Source: an uncultured Collinsella sp.
GTDB lineage: Bacteria; Actinomycetota; Coriobacteriia; Coriobacteriales; Coriobacteriaceae
DNA: 52,884 bases
Assembly: GCA_900541045.1 (NCBI GenBank)
Contig: UQID01000017.1
Span: 1 to 52,884, forward strand
Direction of reading: 5' to 3'
In this document: piece by piece, positions 23,785 through 32,283 of the stretch
Layout: the number at the start of each line of letters is the position of its first letter
Numbering within the stretch: position 1 is the first letter of the stretch
Notes under the pieces: model-generated
Told to the model about the DNA's origin: nothing
What the model saw: the letters and a program-made list of their open reading frames with translations, nothing else
Databases searched by the model: none
Translations under genes and position numbers: made by a program

Positions 23785-24699
23785 CTACCAGCTTTTCTCG
23801 ATATCGCGGATGCGTTGATAGAGCCAATCGTTTTGCGGCACTTGGATATCGTGTTTGACGGCCAGGCGGCAAATGGTGCCCGCGAACTCCTCGACTTCGG
23901 TTTTTCGTTGCGCGATGCGGTCCTGCGCCATCGAGGGCATACCGGTGGGGTCGATTCCCTCGATGAGGTGCACCATCTGCGTCAGGTCTGCCTCGGTCAG
24001 CTCAATGCCCTCGGCGTTGGCGACCGCAAGCGTTTCGCGCATGGCGGAAACAAAGCAGCGACGCTGCTCGGAGTCCGGCTCCGTGGCGCTTCCGTAGGTC
24101 CCGCCGTAGGCCATGCACGTCTGGTTGATGCCGTCGTTGAGCATGAGTTTGGCCCACATGCGGTGCGCAACGTCGCTCTCGACGGTATGGGCGATGCCGC
24201 AGCGCGTGTAGAGCTCGTCGATGGCGGTGACGGTTGCGAGCTCGGTGCCGGCCGCCGCGCCAAAGCGGATTTCGCCCGCATTGGTAAAGGTGAGCTCTCC
24301 GTTGAGGAACACGGCGTCCATGCCCTGGCAAATACCAAGAACGGTATGCTCCCAGCCAAAGCGCTCGGCAATCTTCTGCTCGCTCGTAATGCCGTTACAC
24401 AGCGAGGCGATGAGCGTATTGGGTCCCACGACGCGCTCCATAGTCTTGAGTGCTTGGTTGAGTCCAGTCGTCTTGACCGTGAGAATGACCAGATCGGCGG
24501 GCGTTGCCTCGCTGGCGCGGACGGACTTGAGCACACAGGGTTCGCCGTTGACGGTGAGTGCGTCGTTCGCGTGACGCTCGAAACGAGCATCATCCATGAC
24601 GTATTCGACGGCGTCGTTGCCGAGCGCCCTGGCGATCATGCTGCCGTAGAGCAGGCCGACGCCGCCCTTGCCGATAAAGGCGACCTTGTTGATCTGCAT
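23785..24699 (-). CDS. Ketopantoate reductase family (ApbA/PanE-like)
   Basis: The start at ATG 24699 (MQINKVAFIGKGGVG) has GAGGAG nine bases upstream; an ATG three codons earlier abuts that site and is less likely. The 304-residue product has the NADP-binding IGKGGVGLLYG at the N-terminus, ILTVKTTGLNQAL, the CNGITSEQ segment with the conserved Asn, and the C-terminal KLMLNDGINQTCMAYGGTYG with the catalytic Lys. PanE reduces 2-dehydropantoate for pantothenate synthesis. The divergence around the active site leaves other 2-hydroxyacid-type substrates possible. No other pantothenate gene is nearby. Confidence 0.85.
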   Translation of the reverse strand: MQINKVAFIGKGGVGLLYGSMIARALGNDAVEYVMDDARFERHANDALTVNGEPCVLKSVRASEATPADLVILTVKTTGLNQALKTMERVVGPNTLIASLCNGITSEQKIAERFGWEHTVLGICQGMDAVFLNGELTFTNAGEIRFGAAAGTELATVTAIDELYTRCGIAHTVESDVAHRMWAKLMLNDGINQTCMAYGGTYGSATEPDSEQRRCFVSAMRETLAVANAEGIELTEADLTQMVHLIEGIDPTGMPSMAQDRIAQRKTEVEEFAGTICRLAVKHDIQVPQNDWLYQRIRDIEKSW

Positions 24700-24716
24700 G
24701 CGAATCATCTCCTCAT

Positions 24717-24744
24717 ATAAAAGGCGCCCGCGTAAGGGGCGCCT
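24717..24744 (-). terminator. Intrinsic terminator of small gene 24817-25011
   Basis: Read on the minus strand, AGGCGCCCC and GGGCGCCT form a stem with loop TTACGC, followed by TTTTATA. Confidence 0.85.
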
Positions 24745-24816
24745 GATGGATTGTATGCCGCCAGCGCACCTTGTGCATGCAGGGTGGCGATTTTTAAATG
24801 AATGGACGCGTGGAGC

Positions 24817-25011
24817 TTACGCTGCGGGGCAGACCGCGAAAACGCGTGCGGGATATCCAACGCCATCGCGCACCTTGGGGAAGGTGCAGAAGATGACGGC
24901 GCCTGTGGCGGGAAGCTCGTCCAGATGGTCCATGACCTCGATCTGATAGCGGTCGACCGAGAGGATGTACTGCTCGCCGGGGTAGGGGTAGGCATTCTCG
25001 TGTGTGGTCAC
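24817..25011 (-). CDS. Small hypothetical protein, 64 residues
   Basis: The start is GTG 25011 with AAAGGAGG six bases upstream, and a clear terminator follows, so the unit is probably real. The sequence begins MTTHENAYPYPGEQ and includes YILSVDRYQIEVMDHLDELPATG and VIFCTFPKVRDGVGYPARVF; it is soluble and mixed alpha/beta in character. No family was recognised. It stands as a single-gene unit between a reductase and a divergent aldo/keto reductase. Confidence 0.65.
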   Translation of the reverse strand: MTTHENAYPYPGEQYILSVDRYQIEVMDHLDELPATGAVIFCTFPKVRDGVGYPARVFAVCPAA

Positions 25012-25174
25012 GGTCGCCTCCTTTCATCGGGCTTTTTGCTGATGTTAAAGCGGTGTCGTGACGGCTCGATTTCTGCTACGTTACGATACATTCTCGATTG
25101 CGATTCCACGATGTTTCGGCTGCGTGACCATTGTGTTTCGCCTTGCCGGGGCGCTGATGGCGAAGGGAGGGGCC

Positions 25175-26362
25175 GTGCAATACCGTGTTGACCCCAAAAG
25201 TGGTAACCGAATATCCGCTCTGGGTCTGGGCTGCATGAGGTTTCCCGGTGCGCCGGGACACCCCGATGCGAAGACGGCCGATGCCATCATCTCCCGTGCG
25301 GTAGAGCAGGGGATTAATTATCTGGATACCGCGTATCTTTATCCCGGTAACGAGGTGTGCGTGGGCGCCTCACTTGAGCGCTTGGGGCTGCGTGACCGGG
25401 TGTTGCTGGCGACTAAGTTGCCGCACGCTTCGTGCAAGTGCGCAGAGGATTTCGATCGGTTCTTCGACGAGCAGCTGCGCCGTTTGCGGACTGACCATAT
25501 CGACTATTACCTTATGCACAACATCACCTCGCCCGCGCAGTGGGAGCGCGTGGTAGCGTTGGGTATCGAGGACTGGATTGCGCACCAAAAGGCTGCGGGG
25601 CGTATTCGCCAGATAGGTTTTTCGTACCACGGCAGTGCGGCGGACTTCCTCACGATGCTTGACGCGTATGACTGGGACTTTTGCCAGATCCAGTACAACT
25701 ACGCTGGAGAGCGATACCAAGCGGGAACGGCGGGACTCATGGCAGCCGCCGAGCGCGGGCTCGCGGTGTTTGTGATGGAACCGCTTTTGGGTGGACGCCT
25801 GGCGGGCAAACTGCCTCCGCGGGCCCGCGCCGTGCTCGATGACGTACGCGATCCGTACCTGAAGACGCCGGCTGCTTGGGGCCTTTCGTGGGTGTGGAAC
25901 CATCCTCAAGTCACGATGCTGCTTTCGGGCATGACCGATACCGCGCAGGTGGACGAGAACGCGGCATTGGCGGATTGCGCGCTGCCGGATTCGATGACGA
26001 CAGAGCAGCTCGATACCATCGCGCGTGTGCTGGGAGAGTTTGAAAAATCGAATCGCGTGCCCTGCACGGGATGCAGCTACTGCATGCCGTGCCCCAAGGG
26101 CATCAATATTCCCGGTTGCTTTGGCGCCTACAACGCGAGCTACGCACATAGTTGGTTTACGGGGCTGTCTCAATACTTTACGGCGAGCGCGGTGCGGACG
26201 AACGAGCCCAAGCTGGTGAGCAATTGCGTCAAGTGTGGCAAATGCGCACGTCACTGTCCGCAGCACATTGATATTCCCGAGCGTCTCGACGATGTGCGCC
26301 GACGTTTCCAGCCTGGCCTCGTAACGGCCGCGCTTAAAGCCTTTTGCAAAACGCGCTCCTGA
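25175..26362 (+). CDS. Aldo/keto reductase with C-terminal [4Fe-4S] ferredoxin domain
   Basis: GTG 25175 is preferred because GGGAGG lies just upstream; ATG 25157 has no such site. The product has 395 residues. The barrel has GLGCMRFPG, NYLDTAYLYPG (catalytic Asp and Tyr), LATKLPH (Lys) and YYLMHNI (His). The last 100 residues carry CTGCSYCMPCPKG and CVKCGKCARHCPQ, the cysteine clusters of ferredoxin-type AKRs common in anaerobes. It probably couples carbonyl reduction to ferredoxin or another low-potential carrier; the substrate is unknown. Confidence 0.93.
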   Translation: MQYRVDPKSGNRISALGLGCMRFPGAPGHPDAKTADAIISRAVEQGINYLDTAYLYPGNEVCVGASLERLGLRDRVLLATKLPHASCKCAEDFDRFFDEQLRRLRTDHIDYYLMHNITSPAQWERVVALGIEDWIAHQKAAGRIRQIGFSYHGSAADFLTMLDAYDWDFCQIQYNYAGERYQAGTAGLMAAAERGLAVFVMEPLLGGRLAGKLPPRARAVLDDVRDPYLKTPAAWGLSWVWNHPQVTMLLSGMTDTAQVDENAALADCALPDSMTTEQLDTIARVLGEFEKSNRVPCTGCSYCMPCPKGINIPGCFGAYNASYAHSWFTGLSQYFTASAVRTNEPKLVSNCVKCGKCARHCPQHIDIPERLDDVRRRFQPGLVTAALKAFCKTRS

Positions 26363-26364
26363 TG

Positions 26365-26450
26365 CCCCTTTTATAACTTGCGGTGGAATAGTTCCTGTTT
26401 GCGGCAGAATAGGGGCCAAACAGGAACTATTCCACCGCAACTGAAGGGGG
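26365..26450. repeat. Palindromic repeat, copy 1
   Basis: Arms 26378-26401 and 26417-26440 pair perfectly over 24 bp around a 15-base loop; an outer CCCCTT/AAGGGG extends the structure. The outer half (TTGCGGTGGAATA) is the same as in copy 2 at 27565, while the inner half (GTTCC/GGAAC) differs with matched changes in both arms. Each copy lies just before a gene. Confidence 0.88.
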
Positions 26451-26455
26451 CTGTC

Positions 26456-27475
26456 GTGGGCCATCGGGATTCATGTGATGATTTACGTGAGGTTCGTTGG
26501 GGCGTTTTGGGCGCTGGGCGCATTTCGCATCGATTTGCATCGTCGCTCAAGGAGGTGGACGGGGCACGGCTTGTGGCTGCCGCCGGTCGCACTCCTTCGC
26601 ATGTTGAGGAGTTTTGCAGGGCGTTTTCGATTGATGCCGCGCACAGTTATGCCACGGCTGACGATAGCGGCGATGCGGCTTATGATGCGCTGATTGCCGA
26701 CCCCGATGCCGACGCAATCTACTTGGCTCTTCCGCATGGCATGCATACGCGTTGGGCCTGTCGCGCGCTGCGCGCCGGAAAGGCCGTGCTGTGTGAAAAG
26801 CCGGCCGTTTTGAATGAAGAAGAGGCTCTCTCGATTGCCTCCACCTCTCGCGAGCACGGCGTGCTGTTTATGGAGGCGATGAAGAATCGGTTTTGCCCGA
26901 TGCGCACTCGCGTGAAGGACTTGCTTGCGTCGGGTGAGCTTGGCCGTATTGTCTCGATTGAAAGCGTGCAAAAGCTCGATTACGGCGAGTCTCCTTCGGG
27001 CTATCTGCTTGATCCGTTGCAGGGCGGCTGTCTATACGACATGGGCTGCTATGCGGTCGGGTGGTTTGAGGATCTGCTTGCGGGCGCGTGTGAGGTTTCG
27101 TCCCGTGAAGTTCGCTGGCGTGACGTATCAGGCGGCCGCGTCGATTGGGCCGATGAAAACCGTATGAGCGTCGGCGGCATACCCATTCATATGGTGTGCG
27201 ATGGCAAAGCAGCATATGAAAGCCGCTTAACGATTGTCTGCGAGCGGGGCTCGTTGGAAATCGAGCGCCTCCATCGCCCCGAGCTCGCCCATGTGAAGTA
27301 CTCCGACGGGCGAATGCTCGAAATAAATGCCCCGTTTGAGGTTGATGATTTCTACGGCGAAATCCAGCATGCGACCCAGCTCATCCGGGCGGGGAAGCTC
27401 GAGAGTCCCGTCATGCCCCTTGCCGCCACACAGCGCCGCGCGCGCATTATCGATGGAATCCGTCTAGCCCGCTAG
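26456..27475 (+). CDS. Gfo/Idh/MocA-family oxidoreductase
   Basis: The start is GTG 26456, with GAAGGGGG upstream and directly after the palindromic repeat; an upstream ATG falls within the repeat. The product has 339 residues. It has VRWGVLGAGRISHRFASSL, the NAD-binding start, then AIYLALPHGMHTRWACRAL and AVLCEKPAVLNEEEA, the EKP motif. MEAMKNRFCP and GGCLYDMGCYAVGW belong to the second domain. It is closest in pattern to trans-1,2-dihydrobenzene-diol dehydrogenase-like sugar oxidoreductases. The substrate is unknown. Confidence 0.92.
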   Translation: MGHRDSCDDLREVRWGVLGAGRISHRFASSLKEVDGARLVAAAGRTPSHVEEFCRAFSIDAAHSYATADDSGDAAYDALIADPDADAIYLALPHGMHTRWACRALRAGKAVLCEKPAVLNEEEALSIASTSREHGVLFMEAMKNRFCPMRTRVKDLLASGELGRIVSIESVQKLDYGESPSGYLLDPLQGGCLYDMGCYAVGWFEDLLAGACEVSSREVRWRDVSGGRVDWADENRMSVGGIPIHMVCDGKAAYESRLTIVCERGSLEIERLHRPELAHVKYSDGRMLEINAPFEVDDFYGEIQHATQLIRAGKLESPVMPLAATQRRARIIDGIRLAR

Positions 27476-27552
27476 GACTTGGCACTGACGCGTAGGGGAT
27501 CATGACGCCGGCGCCCGTAGCCGTAGTGCTTGGTGGCCCGCATCTCTGATGA

Positions 27553-27636
27553 CCCTTTTATAACTTGCGGTGGAATACGGTCTGTTTGCGCCAAAATAAG
27601 GCACCAATAGACCGTATTTCACCGCAACTGATGAGG
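27553..27636. repeat. Palindromic repeat, copy 2
   Basis: Arms 27565-27588 and 27604-27627, with the same 24-15-24 geometry as copy 1. It pairs at 21 of 24 positions, with wobble-type exceptions. The inner stem is CGGTC/GACCG where copy 1 has GTTCC/GGAAC, so four positions changed on both sides. It ends 11 bases before the endonuclease IV start. Confidence 0.88.
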
Positions 27637-27647
27637 GGGAGCTGGAG

Positions 27648-28514
27648 ATGCTGACGATTGGGTGTCATCTTTCGACGACGAAGGGCTATCGGGCGATGGG
27701 GGAGACGGCGCTATCCATTGGCGCCAATACCTTTGCATTCTTTACGCGCAACCCGCGCGGCGGCAAGGCGAAAGATCTTGACATGGATGACGTGGCGGCC
27801 CTGCGCGAGCTTATGGAGCAAAACGACTTTGGCCCGCTCGTGGCTCATGCCCCGTATACCTATAACCCCTGCTCGGCCAAAGAGCGGGCGCGCGAGTTTG
27901 CCCTGGAGGCCATGGCGGAGGACCTGCGGCGCATGGAAGCGCTTCCCGGCAACTACTACAACTTTCACCCCGGTGCACATGTGGGGCAGGGTGTCGATGT
28001 CGGTATTCAGATGATTGTCGACACGCTTTGCCAGGTGATGTTTGAGGGGCAGCAGACATGCGTGCTGCTCGAGACCATGGCTGGTAAAGGCACCGAGGTG
28101 GGCCGCAGTTTTGAAGAGCTGGCACGCATTATCGAGGGCGTAGTCGCAAGGCGTCCCGAGCTGACGGATAAGCTGGGCGTCTGTCTTGATACCTGCCATG
28201 TGAGCGATGGCGGCTACGACATCATTCACGATCTTGACGGCGTGCTCGACGAGTTCGATCGCGTGGTGGGTATCGAGCGTCTGCGTGCGGTGCACATCAA
28301 CGATTCCAAAAACCCAACCGGCGCCCATAAGGACCGCCACGAGTGCATTGGCAAGGGCTACCTTGGTAGCGAAGATCTCGGCGGCGGTATGCAGGTTATG
28401 CAGAATATTGTATCGAATAGCCACCTGCGCGCATTGCCATTCATTTTGGAGACGCCGAATGAACTTGCAGGGTATGCAGCAGAAATTACCCTGTTACGCT
28501 CATTGGAGCAGTAA
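27648..28514 (+). CDS. nfo: Endonuclease IV (AP endonuclease)
   Basis: The 288-residue protein is a xylose-isomerase-like TIM barrel that cuts DNA 5' to abasic sites. The zinc-ligand motifs are GCHLST (His), VAHAPYTYN (His), NFHPGAHVGQ (His), LLETMAGKG (Glu), CLDTCH (Asp and His), HINDSKNP with GAHKDRHECIGKG (His/Asp), and LETPNE (Glu) at the C-terminus. The full nine-residue metal site appears to be conserved. ATG 27648 follows GAGGGGGAGCTGGAG. It is a base-excision repair enzyme. Confidence 0.96.
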   Translation: MLTIGCHLSTTKGYRAMGETALSIGANTFAFFTRNPRGGKAKDLDMDDVAALRELMEQNDFGPLVAHAPYTYNPCSAKERAREFALEAMAEDLRRMEALPGNYYNFHPGAHVGQGVDVGIQMIVDTLCQVMFEGQQTCVLLETMAGKGTEVGRSFEELARIIEGVVARRPELTDKLGVCLDTCHVSDGGYDIIHDLDGVLDEFDRVVGIERLRAVHINDSKNPTGAHKDRHECIGKGYLGSEDLGGGMQVMQNIVSNSHLRALPFILETPNELAGYAAEITLLRSLEQ

Positions 28515-28573
28515 TGACTGTCGCAAAGTAGAGTGCTTCATTCACGTTATAGGTTTGTTTCAATCAGTTTTCT

Positions 28574-28604
28574 AATTGCAGATTTGCAATTACGGGTGCA
28601 TAAT
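28574..28604 (+). promoter_or_regulatory. Promoter and overlapping palindrome of the amino-acid ABC operon
   Basis: TTGCAG (28576-28581), 17 bases, CATAAT (28599-28604) fit a promoter. The perfect palindrome AATTGCA-GATT-TGCAATT (28574-28591) covers the -35 box and would suit a repressor operator. The regulator is unknown. Confidence 0.5.
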
Positions 28605-28661
28605 AGCCAACAGTTTTTGCAGACCTCTGAATCAAACGGGGTCACCGGAAGGAGACTGATT

Positions 28662-29522
28662 ATGAAGCTCAAGAAGCTTGGCGCATTTGCCGCCACGGGC
28701 GCCATGGCGCTCGCCCTCGCACTGACGGGCTGTGGCTCGTCCAACGCCACCTCTGGTTCCGATGCCGGTTCCAGCAGCTCTGACGACGCTAAGGTCGAGA
28801 AGGTCGACGGCTCCAAGGAGTACGCGCTCGTCAAGGACGGTACGCTGACCGTCGGCACCTCTGCCGAGTACGCTCCGTTTGAGTACAAGGATGACAACGG
28901 CGATTATCAGGGCTTTGACCTTGAGCTTATCAAGGCTATCGGCGACAAGCTGGGCCTGGATGTCGAGTACGTCAACAATGACTTTGACACGCTCGTCCCC
29001 GGCGTCGCTTCGGGCGCCAAGTACGACGTCGCCATCGCGGCTATCACTGACACGCCCGAGCGAGAGAAGGAAGTCACTTTCTCCGATTCCTACTACATGG
29101 ACGATCAGGCTATCGTGACCAAGGTCGATAACACCGACATCACGGCCGACAACTACAGCGAGAAGCTCAACAGCGCCGACGCTACCATCATCGTCCAGTC
29201 TGGCTCGACCGCCGAGGCCTTTGCCCAGGAGAACTTCCCCAAGGCCAAGATCGTCCCCTACAAGGACGCTACCGAGTGCTTCAGCGCTCTGCAGTCCGAT
29301 AAGGGCGACGCCGTAGTCACCAACCGCTCCGTTGCCAGCCAGCTGACCGCCGAGCAGTTCAACACCTGCCAGACCATCAAGCAGATCAGCACCGGCGAGG
29401 AGTACGCCATCGCCATCAACCAGGGCAACACCAAGCTCAAGGACGACATCAACCAGGCCATCAAGGACCTGACCGACGACGGTACCGTTGACGCCCTCAT
29501 GGCTAAGTACAATATCAAGTAA
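28662..29522 (+). CDS. Amino-acid ABC transporter substrate-binding lipoprotein
   Basis: The 286-residue precursor starts at ATG 28662 with GGAAGGAG upstream. The lipobox LTGC places the lipid-anchored Cys at residue 24, followed by a Ser/Asp-rich linker. The mature part matches family 3 solute-binding proteins (SBP_bac_3): GTSAEYAPFEYKDDNGDYQGFDLEL, NDFDTLVPGVASGAKYDVAIAAIT, and EYAIAINQGNTKLKDDINQAI. The permease and ATPase genes follow, so it forms a polar amino-acid importer (glutamine, glutamate, arginine or cystine type; specificity not resolved). Confidence 0.95.
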   Translation: MKLKKLGAFAATGAMALALALTGCGSSNATSGSDAGSSSSDDAKVEKVDGSKEYALVKDGTLTVGTSAEYAPFEYKDDNGDYQGFDLELIKAIGDKLGLDVEYVNNDFDTLVPGVASGAKYDVAIAAITDTPEREKEVTFSDSYYMDDQAIVTKVDNTDITADNYSEKLNSADATIIVQSGSTAEAFAQENFPKAKIVPYKDATECFSALQSDKGDAVVTNRSVASQLTAEQFNTCQTIKQISTGEEYAIAINQGNTKLKDDINQAIKDLTDDGTVDALMAKYNIK

Positions 29523-29640
29523 AATATCTACTTGATTGTGCGCGGGCCCTTTCCGTTTTGGCGGAGAGGGCCTTTGCGCTTCTCTTGACGGAGAGCATTT
29601 CCGTCTCGTTTTGCCGGCAACTTCTACGATAGGAGCCACC

Positions 29641-31002
29641 TTGTCTCGACTGAACAAAGGGGCCGCGGAGCAGCGTTTTCCACTGCCCGCCTTGCTCCAA
29701 AAGCTAGCCTGTGTCATGGCCGTGGCGCTCGCGCTGGTGTGCGCGGGGGCATATGCGCCCACGACCGCCCAGGCGCTTGAGACCGCAAAGATTACCGCCC
29801 GACCCAACACCGGTTCGGGCAGCGCTGTGGTCGGCGGCACCGAGACGCGCATTACCTGGGAAGTTCAGGCCGACGCCGACGAGGAGCTGAGCGGTCTTTC
29901 GCTGACGTTTGTCGACGGCACGACGTTTGGTACCGATGACACGCGATTGACGATGCTCTCGGGCGAGGACCTCATGGATCGTACGCCCATGAAGCCCACG
30001 TGCAAGGCTGACGGCCAGACGCTCAAGATCGACTTTGGCGAGACGGCGCCTGCCGGCGGCTTTTTCCGTGTCGAGGTTTACGGCGTGACGTTTCCCGTCG
30101 AGGGAGGCGATGAGGCCTTCAGCGGTACCTATACGCTCGCCGACGGTTCGACCAAGAAGATTTCCAAGATTCCTTCCGTCGAGATCAAGGGCGTGACGGC
30201 ATTCGATAATTTCCTGGCCGATCTTAAGGAGCAGCCGTGGGTCGAGGCCTGGAACTCCAATATGTTCCTGCGCCTGTTCTTAAACCCGGTCATTTTGGTC
30301 CAAAGCCTGCCGATCGTCTTTAAGGGCTTCCTCATGTCGCTCTCGATCGTGCTTGTGGCGTTTCCGCTGGCAATTCCCTTTGGCTTTGCCTTGTCTCTCA
30401 TGCGCATTTCCAAGTCGCGCATCCTTCGTTGTCTTGCCGGCATCTATGTGAATATCATCCGCGGTACGCCGGCGTTCCTGCAGATCTACATCGCGTTCTT
30501 TGGTCTGCCGCTGGCCGGCGTCAAGGTTGACGACTACGTCTTGGGCGTTATCGTCATGGCCATGAACTCGTCTGCGTACCTGTGCGAGATTTTCCGCGCC
30601 GGTATTCAGTCGATCCCCAAGGGCCAGAACGAGGCCGCGCGCTCGCTGGGCATGAATGCCTTTCAGACGCTGCTCTACGTTATGATTCCGCAGACGTTCC
30701 GCAATGTCCTGCCTACGTTGACCAGCGAGTTTATCCTGCTCTACAAGGATACGTCGCTGCTCGCCGCCGTTGGCGTGGTCGAGATCGTCATGAACGCCCG
30801 CACCATCGTTGCCACGACGGGGTCCATCACGCCGTATGTGGTTGCCGCCCTGTTCTACCTGGTCATCACCCTGCCGCTTGCGCGCTTGGTGAGTGGTCTT
30901 GAGGCGAGACTGCTGGGGACGGTCGAAACCAAAAAGAAGCGTCCCACCAAGAGCGCCGGACAGGTCGTCGCGACGCCCGCCGATCATATTGCCGGTCTGT
31001 AA
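29641..31002 (+). CDS. Amino-acid ABC permease fused to an N-terminal extracytoplasmic domain
   Basis: The start is TTG 29641, with AGGAG five bases upstream. The 453-residue protein is about twice the size of a usual HisM/GlnP permease. Residues 1-45 form a signal-like hydrophobic segment ending near AQALE. Residues 46-200 are a beta-rich domain (ITWEVQADADEELSGLSLTF, GGFFRVEVYGVTFPV). The permease core begins near 215 and includes IIRGTPAFLQIY and the EAA loop EAARSLGMNAFQTLLYVMIPQ, which contacts the ATPase. Adjacent to the binding protein and ATPase genes. The extra domain may dock the lipoprotein or bind ligand; this is inference. Confidence 0.92.
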   Translation: MSRLNKGAAEQRFPLPALLQKLACVMAVALALVCAGAYAPTTAQALETAKITARPNTGSGSAVVGGTETRITWEVQADADEELSGLSLTFVDGTTFGTDDTRLTMLSGEDLMDRTPMKPTCKADGQTLKIDFGETAPAGGFFRVEVYGVTFPVEGGDEAFSGTYTLADGSTKKISKIPSVEIKGVTAFDNFLADLKEQPWVEAWNSNMFLRLFLNPVILVQSLPIVFKGFLMSLSIVLVAFPLAIPFGFALSLMRISKSRILRCLAGIYVNIIRGTPAFLQIYIAFFGLPLAGVKVDDYVLGVIVMAMNSSAYLCEIFRAGIQSIPKGQNEAARSLGMNAFQTLLYVMIPQTFRNVLPTLTSEFILLYKDTSLLAAVGVVEIVMNARTIVATTGSITPYVVAALFYLVITLPLARLVSGLEARLLGTVETKKKRPTKSAGQVVATPADHIAGL

Positions 31003-31014
31003 GGAGGTTCTATC

Positions 31015-31767
<753 letters not shown>

Positions 31768-31799
31768 ATTGCATTGATATTTGAGCATAGTTTGAGTTG

Positions 31800-31839
31800 A
31801 CGGGCCAAGGCGTTGCTGCCGCGGCCCGTTTTGTATTTT
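31800..31839 (+). terminator. Intrinsic terminator of the ABC operon
   Basis: ACGGGCC (31800-31806) and GGCCCGT (31823-31829) pair around a 16-base loop and are followed by TTTTGTATTTTG. Confidence 0.8.
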
Positions 31840-31939
31840 GGTAAAAGTCAGCCGTTACCCCCAGTGGACGCTTAAGACGCATGTTTGGTGAATTCTGTGG
31901 ACGCGGTACGGGGCGCGTGTCAACCATGCGGCCTTTCAT

Positions 31940-32080
31940 ACAATTGCATGTTGTTTGAAAAGAAGCCGGACCGTGGGTGCGCTTGGCGCATAAAAGGGAA
32001 CTGGGTGGGAATCCCAGACAAGGCGGTTACTGTGTGCGGGGATGTTGTCTTCGCGAGTCAGATTACTTGCCCACCGTCTT
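31940..32080 (+). promoter_or_regulatory. Cobalamin riboswitch
   Basis: The hallmark blocks occur in the right order: AAAAGGGAA (31992), CTGGGTGGGAATCCCAGAC (32001), AAGGCGGTTACTGTGTG (like the CCGCCACTGT block, about 32020) and GCGAGTCAGATTACTTGCCC (32053-32072), which corresponds to the conserved GCGAGyCAGGAkACCTGCC element. Flanking segments could form the closing stem. The ends are approximate. The downstream 200 bases contain GCGGGCGCCCCGC, which could be part of the expression platform. The only downstream gene is the large surface protein. Confidence 0.85.
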
Positions 32081-32283
32081 CTCGTGTCGAGGGTCTTTTG
32101 GAAGCCGCTGGATTCCGGTGAACAAGAGATGACATCATATATTGCTCCTATGCGTCCCGCCTGTTGTGCGGGCCATTGTTGTGTGCTGTCAGGTGCGGGC
32201 GCCCCGCTGTGTCTCGTTTCCCTTTACATGATCGGCCTCGATTCTTGTTGAGGTAATGATCTTCCAAATCAAGGGGGAGTGGG

